A DNA stretch of 64,000 nt from Caulobacter rhizosphaerae (GTDB lineage: Bacteria; Pseudomonadota; Alphaproteobacteria; Caulobacterales; Caulobacteraceae). The stretch is from positions 4,394,501 to 4,458,500 of the forward strand of contig NZ_CP048815.1 of assembly GCF_010977555.1 (NCBI RefSeq). The letters run 5' to 3'. The notes beneath the pieces are model-generated. The model ran no database searches, had not been told where the DNA came from, and was given only the letters and a program-made list of their open reading frames with translations. The position numbers were made by a program, and so were the translations under genes. Below, piece after piece: positions 54,235-61,559 of this stretch (position 1 is its first letter; every line of letters starts with the position of its first letter).

Positions 54235-54963
54235 ATGCAGCTGTCCCTCGACCTTTCGACCTCGCCGCTCGAAGCCCTGCGCGACGGGCTGCTCAAGACC
54301 TTCGGACCCCAGCGGCCGACCAAGCGGCTGGATCCGGTGTCGCAACTGGTCAAGTCGTCGATCAGCGGACGGACCAAGGACGCGGTCTCCTGGGCGGTCT
54401 ATCACCGGCTGAAGGAGCGCTTCGCCACCTGGGAGGACCTGGCCGAGACGCCCGACGCCGAGGTCCAGGAACTGATCAAGGACGTCACCTTTCCCGAGGA
54501 GAAGGCGCGTCACCTACCCCACGCCCTGCGGCTGATCCAGGTGCGCAGCGGCTGGACGCTGTCGCTGGACCACCTGGCCGAGCTGGAGCTGGACAGCGCC
54601 CGCTGGTGGCTGCAGGGCCTGCCGGGCGTCGGGGTCAAGGTCGCCGCCTCGGTGCTGAACTTCAGTCCGCTGAACATGCGGGCCCTGGTGGTCGACACCC
54701 ATGTTCACCGCGTCGCCGCTCGCTACGGCCTGATCCCCGCCAGCTATGACACCGCCCATGCCTATCGCGCCCTGATGGACATGGTCCCCGACCGCTGGAC
54801 CGCGGAGGACCTGTACGAGTTGCACTGGCTGATGAAGGGCCTGGGTCAGTTGCTGTGCTCTCACCACGCGCCACGCTGCGGGGCGTGCGCGCTGAAGCCG
54901 GCCTGCTCCCGGGTCGGCGTCGAGCGCAGCGCCGACATCCTGGCCTGGCGACCGCGCGCCTAA
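54235..54963 (+). CDS. Endonuclease III-family DNA glycosylase
   Basis: A 242-residue HhH-GPD protein. The helix-hairpin-helix is LPGVGVKVAASVLNF (residues 129-143), with Lys135 at the place of the catalytic lysine of EndoIII and Asp154 in VVDTHVHRVAARYGL as the catalytic aspartate. The C-terminal [4Fe-4S] motif is exact: Cys208-x6-Cys215-x2-Cys218-x5-Cys224. All functional residues of a bifunctional glycosylase/lyase are thus present. It is not the standard Nth (about 211 residues, different N-terminus) but a paralogue common in alphaproteobacteria. The ATG at 54235 is preferred over 54202. Confidence 0.88.
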   Translation: MQLSLDLSTSPLEALRDGLLKTFGPQRPTKRLDPVSQLVKSSISGRTKDAVSWAVYHRLKERFATWEDLAETPDAEVQELIKDVTFPEEKARHLPHALRLIQVRSGWTLSLDHLAELELDSARWWLQGLPGVGVKVAASVLNFSPLNMRALVVDTHVHRVAARYGLIPASYDTAHAYRALMDMVPDRWTAEDLYELHWLMKGLGQLLCSHHAPRCGACALKPACSRVGVERSADILAWRPRA

Positions 54964-55011
54964 AGCCGGCGGGAGCGGTGAACCGCTTCCGCCCCCGCAC
55001 GCTCCCTCCGC

Positions 55012-55749
55012 ATGGCTCACGACATCCGCATCGGCACGGCCGGCTGGGGTTTTCCGCGAACGCTCGACGTCTTTCCCGCCGAAGGCTCCGGCCTGGAGCG
55101 CTACGCCGCCGTGTTCAACGCCGTCGAGATCAACTCGTCCTTCTACCGTCCGCACCGGCGCACGACCTACGAGCGCTGGGCGGCCTCCACGCCGCCGGGA
55201 TTCCGGTTCGCGGTGAAGGTTCCACAGACGATCACCCACGAGCGCCGATTGGTCGACTCCGGTGAACCGCTGGCCCAGTTCCTCGACGAGTGCGGCGGCC
55301 TGGGCGACAAGCTCGGCCCGCTGCTGATCCAGCTGCCGCCCAGCCTGAGGTTCGACGCCGGGACCGTGGAGCTCTTCCTCGCCGCCTGGCGCAAGGCGAC
55401 GACCGCCGCGACGGTGCTGGAGCCTCGTCATGCCACCTGGTTCGAGGCGCCGGCGCAGGCGCTGCTGCAGGATTTCGAGGTCGCGCGGGTCGCCGCCGAC
55501 CCCGCCGTGGTCCCCGCCGCCGCCCGGCCCGGCGGCTGGAGCCAACTGGTCTATCACCGCCTGCACGGCTCGCCGGCGATGTACGCGACACCATATGACG
55601 ACGGCCGGCTCGACCCCCTGGCCAAGCGGATCGCCGGCGAGCCCGAAGCCGTCGAAAGTTGGTGCGTGTTCGACAACACCCGGTTTGGCGCGGCGACCAC
55701 CGACGCCCTGAAGCTGATGGCCCTCATCGCGCCGCCGCCAGTTCGCTGA
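55012..55749 (+). CDS. DUF72 protein (YecE-like TIM barrel)
   Basis: A 245-residue protein. The DUF72 opening GTAGWGFPRTLDVFPAEGSGLERYAAVFNAVEINSSFYR is present (IGTAGWGF at residues 5-12, NAVEINSSFYR at about 36-46), followed by FAVKVPQTITHERRL, LGPLLIQLPPSLRFD and LEPRHATWF, with YHRLHGSPAMYATPYDD near the end. The family (E. coli YecE) has a TIM-barrel fold, with no established reaction. Often found near repair or uracil-metabolism genes; here it follows an endonuclease III-like gene by 48 bases on the same strand. Its end overlaps the dipeptidase gene on the other strand by 26 bases. Confidence 0.88.
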   Translation: MAHDIRIGTAGWGFPRTLDVFPAEGSGLERYAAVFNAVEINSSFYRPHRRTTYERWAASTPPGFRFAVKVPQTITHERRLVDSGEPLAQFLDECGGLGDKLGPLLIQLPPSLRFDAGTVELFLAAWRKATTAATVLEPRHATWFEAPAQALLQDFEVARVAADPAVVPAAARPGGWSQLVYHRLHGSPAMYATPYDDGRLDPLAKRIAGEPEAVESWCVFDNTRFGAATTDALKLMALIAPPPVR

Positions 55750-56707
55750 AGGTCTTCGTCCCGATTCCGTAGTGGCGCCAGTCCTTGTAGTCGAAGTGCC
55801 ACCACTCCTCGGGATAGATCTCGAAGCCCTGGGCGACCATGGCCTCGCGCAGCAGCGAGCGCATGGCCCTCTGCCTGGTCGTGCCGCCGATGAAGTCGGC
55901 GTAGGAGCGGCCCGACATCTCGTCGTAGCGGCTGGGCATCTCGACCGGCTTGCCGGTCTTCAGGTCGTAGAGCGTCAGGTCGACCGCGCAGCCGCGGTTG
56001 TGGCGCGAGCCCTGGGCAGGGTCGGCCACGAACATGTGGTCCTCGGGCGGCGTCGCCTCCCAGAACATCCAGGTCACGAACCAGGGCCGGTAGGCGTCGT
56101 GGACCAGCAGGCCGTAGCCCTTGGCCTTCAGCGCCTGGGCGGCCCGCGCCAGGGCCAGGGCGGCCGGGCGCTGCAGGTAGGCGGCGGGGCGCTCGTACAG
56201 CGGCAGGCCCATGAAGTTGTCGGAGCCGGCGTAGCGGATGTCCAGGCGGAGGGTCGGATCGAGGGTCGACAGGTCCACCAGGTCGGCGGGGCGATGCGGG
56301 TCGGTCTCGACCGGCGGCCTGGCCGCCAGGGCTCGGGCGCGCAGGGCGTCGGGGTCGGCGCGGACCGCCGCGCGGACGCCGGCCTCGACCTCGGCCCCGA
56401 AGTCGTGACGCGGCAGGCGGGCGCCGTCCAGGCGCACGGCGACCGGCTCCAGCACCAGCTCGCCGCCGCCTTCGATCCGATAGCGGTTGCGCCCCAGGGG
56501 CGTCAGCTTGGCGTCCTTGCGGCCCTGACCGTCGATCCGCAGGACGCCGGCCCGCTCGAACACCGTCAGCGGCGCGGCGCGCTGGCCGTACTGGCCGACG
56601 GCGGCCATCTCGGCGGCGTCCAGGGGCTGGGCGAAGGCGGTGGCGCTCAGGGCAAGTCCGATCAGCATGGGGGCGACCAAGGCGAAGGCTCCGATCCTAA
56701 TCCGCAT
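55724..56707 (-). CDS. D-alanyl-D-alanine dipeptidase (VanX/DdpX, M15D)
   Basis: A 327-residue protein. It has a signal peptide (residues 8-26, ending TAFAQ), so it is periplasmic. Residues about 50-130 are an extra beta-rich domain not found in VanX. The C-terminal peptidase has the substrate-Arg region DAYRPWFVTWMFW, the zinc ligands SRHNRGCAVDLTLYDL (His and Asp) and EWWHFDYKDW (catalytic Glu and third ligand). It cleaves D-Ala-D-Ala from cell wall turnover. It may use the released dipeptide as food, as DdpX does. Solitary gene. Confidence 0.9.
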   Translation of the reverse strand: MRIRIGAFALVAPMLIGLALSATAFAQPLDAAEMAAVGQYGQRAAPLTVFERAGVLRIDGQGRKDAKLTPLGRNRYRIEGGGELVLEPVAVRLDGARLPRHDFGAEVEAGVRAAVRADPDALRARALAARPPVETDPHRPADLVDLSTLDPTLRLDIRYAGSDNFMGLPLYERPAAYLQRPAALALARAAQALKAKGYGLLVHDAYRPWFVTWMFWEATPPEDHMFVADPAQGSRHNRGCAVDLTLYDLKTGKPVEMPSRYDEMSGRSYADFIGGTTRQRAMRSLLREAMVAQGFEIYPEEWWHFDYKDWRHYGIGTKTFSELAAAR

Positions 56708-56739
56708 CGTCCCGCTCCCCTATCCGGCCGTCATGCCGG

Positions 56740-57261
56740 CTATGCCTCCACGTGCACGCGGCGGAAGCGGCCCTGCAGATAGACCAGCGGCTCGTGGTCC
56801 GGATCGTAGCGCAGCTTGACCACCCGCCCGACATAGACCCGGTGGTCGCCGGCGTCGAAGACTTGGTGGGTCACGCATTCGAAATTGGCCATGCAGTCGG
56901 GGAGGATCGGCGCGCCGGTGTCCCAGGTCTCGGTGTCGATGCCGGCGAACCGGTCGCCGTCCTTCTGCACGAACTGGCGGGCCATCAGCTGCTGGTCGGC
57001 GTGCAGCACATTGACCGTGAACCGCCCGGCCGCGTCCAGGATCGGCAGGCTGCGCGAGTTGAGGTCGACGCAGACCAGGGCCAGGGGCGGATCCAGCGAC
57101 ACCGAGGTGAACGAATTGGCCGTCAGCCCCACGCGGCGACCGTCCTCGCACACCGTGGTGATCACCGTCACCCCGGTGGTGAAGCATCCGAAGGCGTGGC
57201 GCAGCGCCCGGGCGTCATGCGCGCCGCCCTCGCCCAGTTCGATCGTGACCGGCTGACTCAT
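56740..57261 (-). CDS. Flavin reductase-like protein (FMN split barrel)
   Basis: A 173-residue flavin reductase of the HpaC/NtaB type. Motifs are ALRHAFGCFTTGVTVITT (residues about 18-35), GLTANSFTSVSLDPPLALVCVD and FTVNVLHADQQLMARQF, ending with DHRVYVGRVVKLRYD. It reduces free FMN or FAD with NAD(P)H for a partner monooxygenase. No monooxygenase gene is adjacent. The frame continues upstream to 57477 through the palindromic repeat at 57351-57489. The ATG at 57261 is taken as start since the upstream part is repeat-derived and lacks the family pattern. Confidence 0.87.
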   Translation of the reverse strand: MSQPVTIELGEGGAHDARALRHAFGCFTTGVTVITTVCEDGRRVGLTANSFTSVSLDPPLALVCVDLNSRSLPILDAAGRFTVNVLHADQQLMARQFVQKDGDRFAGIDTETWDTGAPILPDCMANFECVTHQVFDAGDHRVYVGRVVKLRYDPDHEPLVYLQGRFRRVHVEA

Positions 57262-57350
57262 TGGACCACCAGTGATGCAAACCGGCGTGACGGGCAAGGG
57301 TTTGGGCCATGGGGCACGGCCCACTTGCCCCCTACGGACCGCTTGTCGAT

Positions 57351-57489
57351 GATCCTCCCCCCGTGGGGGAGGCGATCGCGCAGCGATCGGTGGGGGGCGT
57401 TTTGGGGTCGGCGATCCGGGTTGCAGCCATCGGCCGATCACTCCCCCCTCCGTCGGCTTCGCCGACACCTCCCCCACAGGGGGAGGATC
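57351..57489. repeat. Two-armed palindromic repeat upstream of the flavin reductase gene
   Basis: The arms at 57351-57398 and 57436-57489 are inverted copies starting GATCCTCCCCC and ending GGGGGAGGATC. Each contains CTCCCCC-x2-4-GGGGGAG, and the right one a GTCGGC-TTC-GCCGAC hairpin. This is the same structural class as the unit inside the helicase gene at 6196-6310. It lies 90 bases upstream of the flavin reductase start. Confidence 0.85.
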
Positions 57490-58011
57490 TGATGGGCACG
57501 GTCTCTCGTCCTCACGCGATCTCTCGCCGAGCTGATGGAAAGGGACGCGGAGCGCCGGACATCGTCCGGAGTTTGAAAATGAATACCGTTTCGACGAAGC
57601 CCGATCGCTCCGCGCGGTCGTTATCCGGAAGCGCAGCGGCGCTGAACCCTGTTAGGGCCTCGCCGCCTTGAAGCCTCCGACGGGCGGGCCAGGTCAACGA
57701 ACCCCGGTCCCGGACCGCGAGCGCGTCACCGCCCGCCTGTTGCTCAATCAGCCCTCGCGCCACGTCGTTTTTGTGTTCCAGGCCCGACCGGCTCCAGAGA
57801 CGCGAAGTTTGGTCCAAAAGGACCGCCGACGGAGCTTCCCGCTCGATCGCCCCCGCCGCCGCATCGGTCGCTGGCCATGCGCCCTTTCCCTGCGACGAGG
57901 TGAGATCAGGATACGGCTGTCTGGAAGGGTGTGGATCAAATCGGGTCGAAAAAGTTCAAGGTGTTGAAATCACCGGGCTTTGTTCGCTATCTGCCGAGCA
58001 TGGACCTTCAA

Positions 58012-58069
58012 AACCCTCTCCCAGAGGGAGAGGGCGGGGCCCGCCGCGCAGCGGCGGGAGGGTGAGCAA
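58012..58069. repeat. Left arm of a palindromic repeat at the IS110 element
   Basis: AACCCTCTCCC-AGAGGGAGAGGG is followed by a GGGGCCCGCCGCGCAGCGG hairpin and GGGAGGGTGAGC. It matches, inverted and imperfectly, the arm at 59285-59345 on the other side of the IS110 element. Confidence 0.75.
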
Positions 58070-58078
58070 CCATGTTGA

Positions 58079-59026
58079 TCAGGCGTGGCGAACCCAGGGC
58101 TGCTGTCGCTTGAGGACGAGGTTTGCGGCTTCGACGAGTTTTCGCATGACGGCGACGATGGCGACCTTGGGCGGTTTGCCGGCGGCCAGGAGGCGATCGG
58201 CGAAGATCTTGAAGGCGGCATCGAAGCGCTTGGCGGCGATGGCGGCCAGATAGAGCATGCGGCGAGGTCGGCTTCGACCGCCGCCGATGAAGCTCTGGCC
58301 CTTCCATTGGCCCGACTGGCGGTCGAAGGGAGCCACGCCCAGCAGGCTGGCGGGCTGGCCGCGCTTGAGGGCGCCCAGCTCGGGCATGCGGATCACCAGG
58401 CTGGCGGCCACCAGCGGCCCGACACCTGGCAGAGACCGCAGCAGCGTCCAGCGGGCCAGAAGGTCGGGCCAGGCCTTGAGCGCGGCCAGGATCTCGCGCG
58501 CCAGCCGGGCCTTCAGCCGCGCCAGGCTCTGGATCTGCTCGCCCAGGCTGGCGGCCAGATCGGGCAGGGTCACATGCTCCATGAAGGTCTTCAGCTGGGC
58601 GGCCTGGTCGCTGATCTGCTCGTAGGCCGTCAGGCGTTCGGCCAGATGGGCCAGGCGCGGGTCCTGGGCCGCCCGCACCGTGTCCACCTGCGCCGTCGCC
58701 GCCGCGATCAGCGCCGCATCCAGCCGGTCGGTCTTGGCCCGCCGCCGCTTGAGGCGCGCGAACAGCTTCACCTCCAGCGGCTGGTGCACCACCACCTCCA
58801 GCCCCGCCGCCTCAAGTCTGGCCCGCACGCCGCGCTCGTAGCCCGCCGTCGCCTCCAGCCCCACGCGTCTGACGCCGCGTTCCGCCAGCCAGGCGATCAG
58901 CCCTTCCCAGCCCGCTGCGTCGTTGGCCACCCGATGCTGCTCGGCCCTGCCGAGCACGGCCGCATCCAACTGGCGCTTGCCCACATCGATCCCGGCGATC
59001 GTTGTGCTAGACTTGTTCCTATCCAT
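58079..59026 (-). CDS. IS110-family DEDD transposase/recombinase
   Basis: A 315-residue recombinase. The N-terminal RuvC-like DEDD domain has AGIDVGKRQLDAAV (first Asp), VGLEATAGYERGV (Glu) and RRAKTDRLDAALIA (two Asp). The C-terminal Transposase_20 domain carries LRSLPGVGPLVAASLVI and PASLLGVAPFDRQSGQWKG with the nucleophile-serine region following in GQSFIGGGRSRPRR. Full length and without interruption, so it may be active. The ATG at 59026 is chosen because the homology begins there, while the frame continues to 59119. IS110 enzymes use a guide (bridge/seek) RNA from their own non-coding end. Confidence 0.92.
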   Translation of the reverse strand: MDRNKSSTTIAGIDVGKRQLDAAVLGRAEQHRVANDAAGWEGLIAWLAERGVRRVGLEATAGYERGVRARLEAAGLEVVVHQPLEVKLFARLKRRRAKTDRLDAALIAAATAQVDTVRAAQDPRLAHLAERLTAYEQISDQAAQLKTFMEHVTLPDLAASLGEQIQSLARLKARLAREILAALKAWPDLLARWTLLRSLPGVGPLVAASLVIRMPELGALKRGQPASLLGVAPFDRQSGQWKGQSFIGGGRSRPRRMLYLAAIAAKRFDAAFKIFADRLLAAGKPPKVAIVAVMRKLVEAANLVLKRQQPWVRHA

Positions 59027-59153
59027 CGATCCCATCCTTGTGGCTCCGGACCCATACGTCCCTGCAACCATCCGGGTCATGGATATGCCAGCGGCGACCA
59101 GGCTCACCCGCAGCGCCAAAACGCTCAGGGGTTATCGGTCCCTCCGCCGGCGG

Positions 59154-59184
59154 TCCGCCTGGTGCTGAGAACACCAGGCGGACG
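59154..59184 (-). ncRNA. Candidate bridge/seek RNA hairpin in the IS110 non-coding end
   Basis: GTCCGCCTGGTG (59154-59165) and CACCAGGCGGAC (59173-59184) pair perfectly over 12 bases with the 7-base loop CTGAGAA. The hairpin sits in the 258 bases upstream of the transposase start, where IS110-group elements encode their structured guide RNA. Only one stem-loop is visible by eye; the target- and donor-binding loops cannot be assigned. It could also be an unrelated hairpin. Confidence 0.4.
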
Positions 59185-59284
59185 TCCCGGAAGACACCAG
59201 CAGCTTACCGCTTCTCCAACAGACAAGGGGCTACCGAGGTCGACGGCGCGCCGGCAGGGCGTTCAGGGTGAAACCGGTCAGGGC

Positions 59285-59345
59285 GTCACCCCTCTCCCTC
59301 CCACGCGTCGCGCGGGTCCCTCCCTCTCCCCTCCGGGAGAGGGTT
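59285..59345. repeat. Right arm of a palindromic repeat at the IS110 element
   Basis: GTCACCCCTCTCCCTCCC (from 59285) continues with a CGCGTCGCGCG centre and ends CTCCCCTCCGGGAGAGGGTT. Its reverse complement resembles the arm at 58012-58069 (both CCCTCTCCC...GAGAGGG...GGGTGA). Together they look like the two arms of one paired element, now 1.2 kb apart with the IS110 element between. Confidence 0.7.
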
Positions 59346-59395
59346 CAAGAAGGGGCGCCGTCCGGCAGCTCTCCTGACGTCATCCGCCAGCGGCG

Positions 59396-59550
59396 AGGCC
59401 GCGCCTTGAAACCTTGATGGCGAGCCTGCTCTGGCGTCTGGCCGTGTCAAGGACCGCCTCTGGCGGCCGCGTCGCGGCGACGCTCCGCGTCGTCCTTGAC
59501 ACGGCCAGACGCCAGAGCTCCGATCCACCAAGGCTTTAAGGCGCGACCCC
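59396..59550. repeat. Long inverted repeat with perfect 27-bp core arms
   Basis: 59428-59454 is an exact reverse complement of 59492-59518 (27 of 27). Outside the core the pairing continues imperfectly (GCGCCTTGAAACCTTG on the left against AAGGCTTTAAGGCGC on the right) to about 59396 and 59550. The 37-base centre is itself GC-rich with CGCGTCGCGGCGACG. The whole could fold into one hairpin of about 60 paired bases. No gene is inside. It is unlike the two-armed elements at 6196 and 57351. Confidence 0.85.
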
Positions 59551-59569
59551 ATCCGGGGCGGCTGAATAA

Positions 59570-60310
59570 CTACGAAGCAGATTTGTCGGCTAGCTTAGCC
59601 AGCAAGCTAACAAAGGCGATAAATTCCAACGCTCGCTCGGGATCATCTTGCACAAATCGATGTGCACGAGGGTTTCTTAGACCGGCGACGGCACCAGAGA
59701 ACAACATCATAAACCCTCTTTGTTCATCTGAATCCGATTGATCCAGCAAGGGGTTGAATTTCAAAACGGGATTTTTGGGACTAAAAACGAACTCCATAAG
59801 TGCAGATCCGTCCTTGTCTTCCACGCCGCTGTGAAGACGAACCAACATATTGAGAGCCTTCACCGAAGCTTCTACAGCGTTGGCATAGTGACCATCGCGA
59901 TATAATTGTCCGGCAGCTCTTTGAATGGAGGCGTGGATTTCCAATCCGTCGTAGGCTCGAAGCGCCTTTCCAGCATCGCTTTGTCCAGAATCTTCCAGGT
60001 CCTCGATGAAGCCCGCTCGTATAGCAGCCAGATTTTCTCTGGCAGCCGCCGCACCCCGCCTCAAACCCTCGCGAACTTCACTTATAGGCGTTTCTCGCGT
60101 ATAGCTTACAGAAGCGGCATCAATATTATTTAAAACCCCTTTATACCGGTTATATTCAACGGTATCGTTTCCAAAAATTGCTACGAGAGCCGCGTCTAAT
60201 TTATTCTCTAGGGCGCTGATCGATGGGTCATAACGATCTGAAATCGCATCGGGATTAAATAAATCTAGGTCCGCAATTCTGCGATCTATTTTTAAGATAG
60301 CATCTTTCAT
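59570..60310 (-). CDS. TIGR02391-type (Ymh) protein with HEPN-like RNase motif
   Basis: A 246-residue protein. Residues 1-110 are helical with no recognised domain. The C-terminal part (about 115-240) resembles the TIGR02391 'Ymh' family: YDGLEIHASIQRAAGQLYRD, YANAVEASVKALNMLVR, then GLRNPRAHR and FIAFVSLLAKLAD. R212-N-P-R-A-H217 fits the R-(polar)-x3-H catalytic motif of HEPN ribonucleases, typical of toxins and phage-defence effectors. The gene is distinctly richer in A and T, and uses more A/T-ending codons, than all its neighbours, a sign of recent transfer. No antitoxin, kinase or restriction gene is adjacent. Confidence 0.7.
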   Translation of the reverse strand: MKDAILKIDRRIADLDLFNPDAISDRYDPSISALENKLDAALVAIFGNDTVEYNRYKGVLNNIDAASVSYTRETPISEVREGLRRGAAAARENLAAIRAGFIEDLEDSGQSDAGKALRAYDGLEIHASIQRAAGQLYRDGHYANAVEASVKALNMLVRLHSGVEDKDGSALMEFVFSPKNPVLKFNPLLDQSDSDEQRGFMMLFSGAVAGLRNPRAHRFVQDDPERALEFIAFVSLLAKLADKSAS

Positions 60311-60401
60311 CTGAGCAGATGATAAATTGGCTACTCGGTGAAGGAGTTATCGAGCTCCGAGCCAAATCTAATCTCCATGTACCTGGTGTGCGGCAAATAT
60401 A

Positions 60402-61559
60402 TTACCCCTCGATCACATGCGGCACGAACCGGGCCAGGTTCTTGGTGACGACGCTGTCGTCCTCGCGGACGCCGATGCCGGCCGGTTCGTTGCCGACCAT
60501 CCACGCGCCGACCACCGGCCGCTTGCCGTCGAAGTCCGGCGGCGGGTGGTAGGCCTGGACGATCGCGCCTTCCGCGCCATAGCCCTGGTCGAGGACAGGC
60601 TCGTCACCCCCGACCACCTCGACATTGGCCCCTTCGCGCGAGAACAGCGGCTTGCGCACGAAGCGCCCGCCCAGCGCGCTGGCCGCCGGGTCGCCCTCGA
60701 AATAGGCCTCCAGCAGGTTGGGGTGGCCGCGATGGCGTTCCCACAGCAGCGGCAGGACGCCCTTGTTGGACAGGATCGCCTTCCACGGCGGCTCGATCCA
60801 GCGCACCTGGGCCGTGTTCAGGTGGGCGGCATAGGGCTCGCGCAGCATGAACTCCCACGGATAGAGCTTGAACGCCGCCTGCAGGACGAAGCCCTCCAGG
60901 TCGACGAACTGGCCCTCCGCGTTCAGGCCGATGTTGTCCATGGCCACGAACTTGGGCTCGACGCCGGCCTGCAGGGCCAGGTCCTCGAGGAAGCGCACGG
61001 TCTGGCGGTCCTCGACCGCGTCCTCGTCGCTGGCGAAGTGGACGAAGCCGCCGGTCGGGAACAGGACCTTGAACCGGTCGCGCAGGGCTTCGAACAGGCT
61101 GTTGAACTGATCGGCGCCGGCGGGGAAGGTTCCGTTGGCGATCAGCTCCTCCAGCCACAGCCACTGGAAGGTGGCCGCCTCGAACACGCTGGTCGGGGTG
61201 TCGGCGTTGTATTCGTAGAGCTTGGGCTTGGCCTTGCCGTCATAGCCGAAGTCGAAGCGGCCATAGAGCGACGGCGACTTGGCCCGCCACGAGGCGGCCA
61301 CGAAGTCGCGGTGCTCGGGCGGGATCGCCAGCCGCTCCATCAGTTCCTGGCTGCCGGCGACCTCGTCGACCAGGTCCAGGCACAGGTCGTGGAGCTCGGC
61401 CGCGGCCGGCTCCAGGTCCTGCTCCACCTGGCCGAGGGTGAAGGCGTAGGCCGTGGACTCGTCCCAATAGGCCTGGCCTTCGGTGTGGTGATAGACGAAG
61501 CCGACCGCCTCGGCCTTGGCCTGCCAGTCGGGACGCGGCGTCAGCTTGAGGCGGCGCAC
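60402..61559 (-). CDS. Glutathionylspermidine synthase-like ATP-grasp ligase (YjfC/YgiC-like)
   Basis: A 385-residue protein of the GSP-synthase C-terminal (ATP-grasp) family without the amidase domain, like E. coli YjfC and YgiC. Motifs are GRFDFGYDGKAKPKLYEYNADTPTS near residues 100-124, EDRQTVRFLEDLALQAGVEP, PPWKAILSNKGVLPLLWERHRGHPNLLEAYF, and KPLFSREGANVEV (ATP-binding) followed by GAWMVGNEPAGIGVREDD. It should join a carboxylate to an amine such as a polyamine; the true substrates are unknown. The start is a GTG that overlaps the PspA-like stop (TAGTG, 61557-61561). Confidence 0.87.
   Translation of the reverse strand: MRRLKLTPRPDWQAKAEAVGFVYHHTEGQAYWDESTAYAFTLGQVEQDLEPAAAELHDLCLDLVDEVAGSQELMERLAIPPEHRDFVAASWRAKSPSLYGRFDFGYDGKAKPKLYEYNADTPTSVFEAATFQWLWLEELIANGTFPAGADQFNSLFEALRDRFKVLFPTGGFVHFASDEDAVEDRQTVRFLEDLALQAGVEPKFVAMDNIGLNAEGQFVDLEGFVLQAAFKLYPWEFMLREPYAAHLNTAQVRWIEPPWKAILSNKGVLPLLWERHRGHPNLLEAYFEGDPAASALGGRFVRKPLFSREGANVEVVGGDEPVLDQGYGAEGAIVQAYHPPPDFDGKRPVVGAWMVGNEPAGIGVREDDSVVTKNLARFVPHVIEG

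Larger units (their letters stand above)
57262..58078. other. 817-base space with repeats and no gene recognised
   Basis: Apart from the palindromic element at 57351-57489 and the left arm of the repeat near the IS110 element (58012-58069), I see nothing I can support. Two short overlapping frames on opposite strands (57512-57817 minus, 57668-57967 plus) lack ribosome sites and family resemblance. Confidence 0.5.
58070..59284 (-). mobile_element. IS110-family insertion sequence (approximate limits)
   Basis: The element contains the DEDD transposase gene at 58079-59026 and a non-coding end of up to about 255 bases upstream of it. IS110-family elements lack terminal inverted repeats and usually make no target duplication, so the ends cannot be fixed by eye. 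The limits given are simply the inner edges of the two repeat arms. Location of the long non-coding end upstream of the transposase is that of the IS110 group (not IS1111, where it is downstream). Confidence 0.7.
59027..59569. other. 543-base non-coding region between the IS110 transposase and the HEPN-like gene
   Basis: It contains the IS110 non-coding end with the hairpin at 59154-59184, the right repeat arm at 59285-59345 and the long inverted repeat at 59396-59550. Reading frames on both strands are short and have no family resemblance. No promoter could be placed. Confidence 0.55.

Noticed and set aside
57262..57477. N-terminal extension of the flavin reductase
   Set aside because: It is encoded by the palindromic repeat. 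The ATG at 57261 begins just before the family's conserved part.
57512..57967. Two overlapping open frames of about 100 codons on opposite strands
   Set aside because: Neither has a ribosome site, family resemblance or coding-like third-position bias that I can see. Treated as non-coding.
57351..59345. CRISPR array or prophage in the repeat-rich region
   Set aside because: Repeats are few, inverted and of different classes, with no regular spacers and no cas or phage structural genes.
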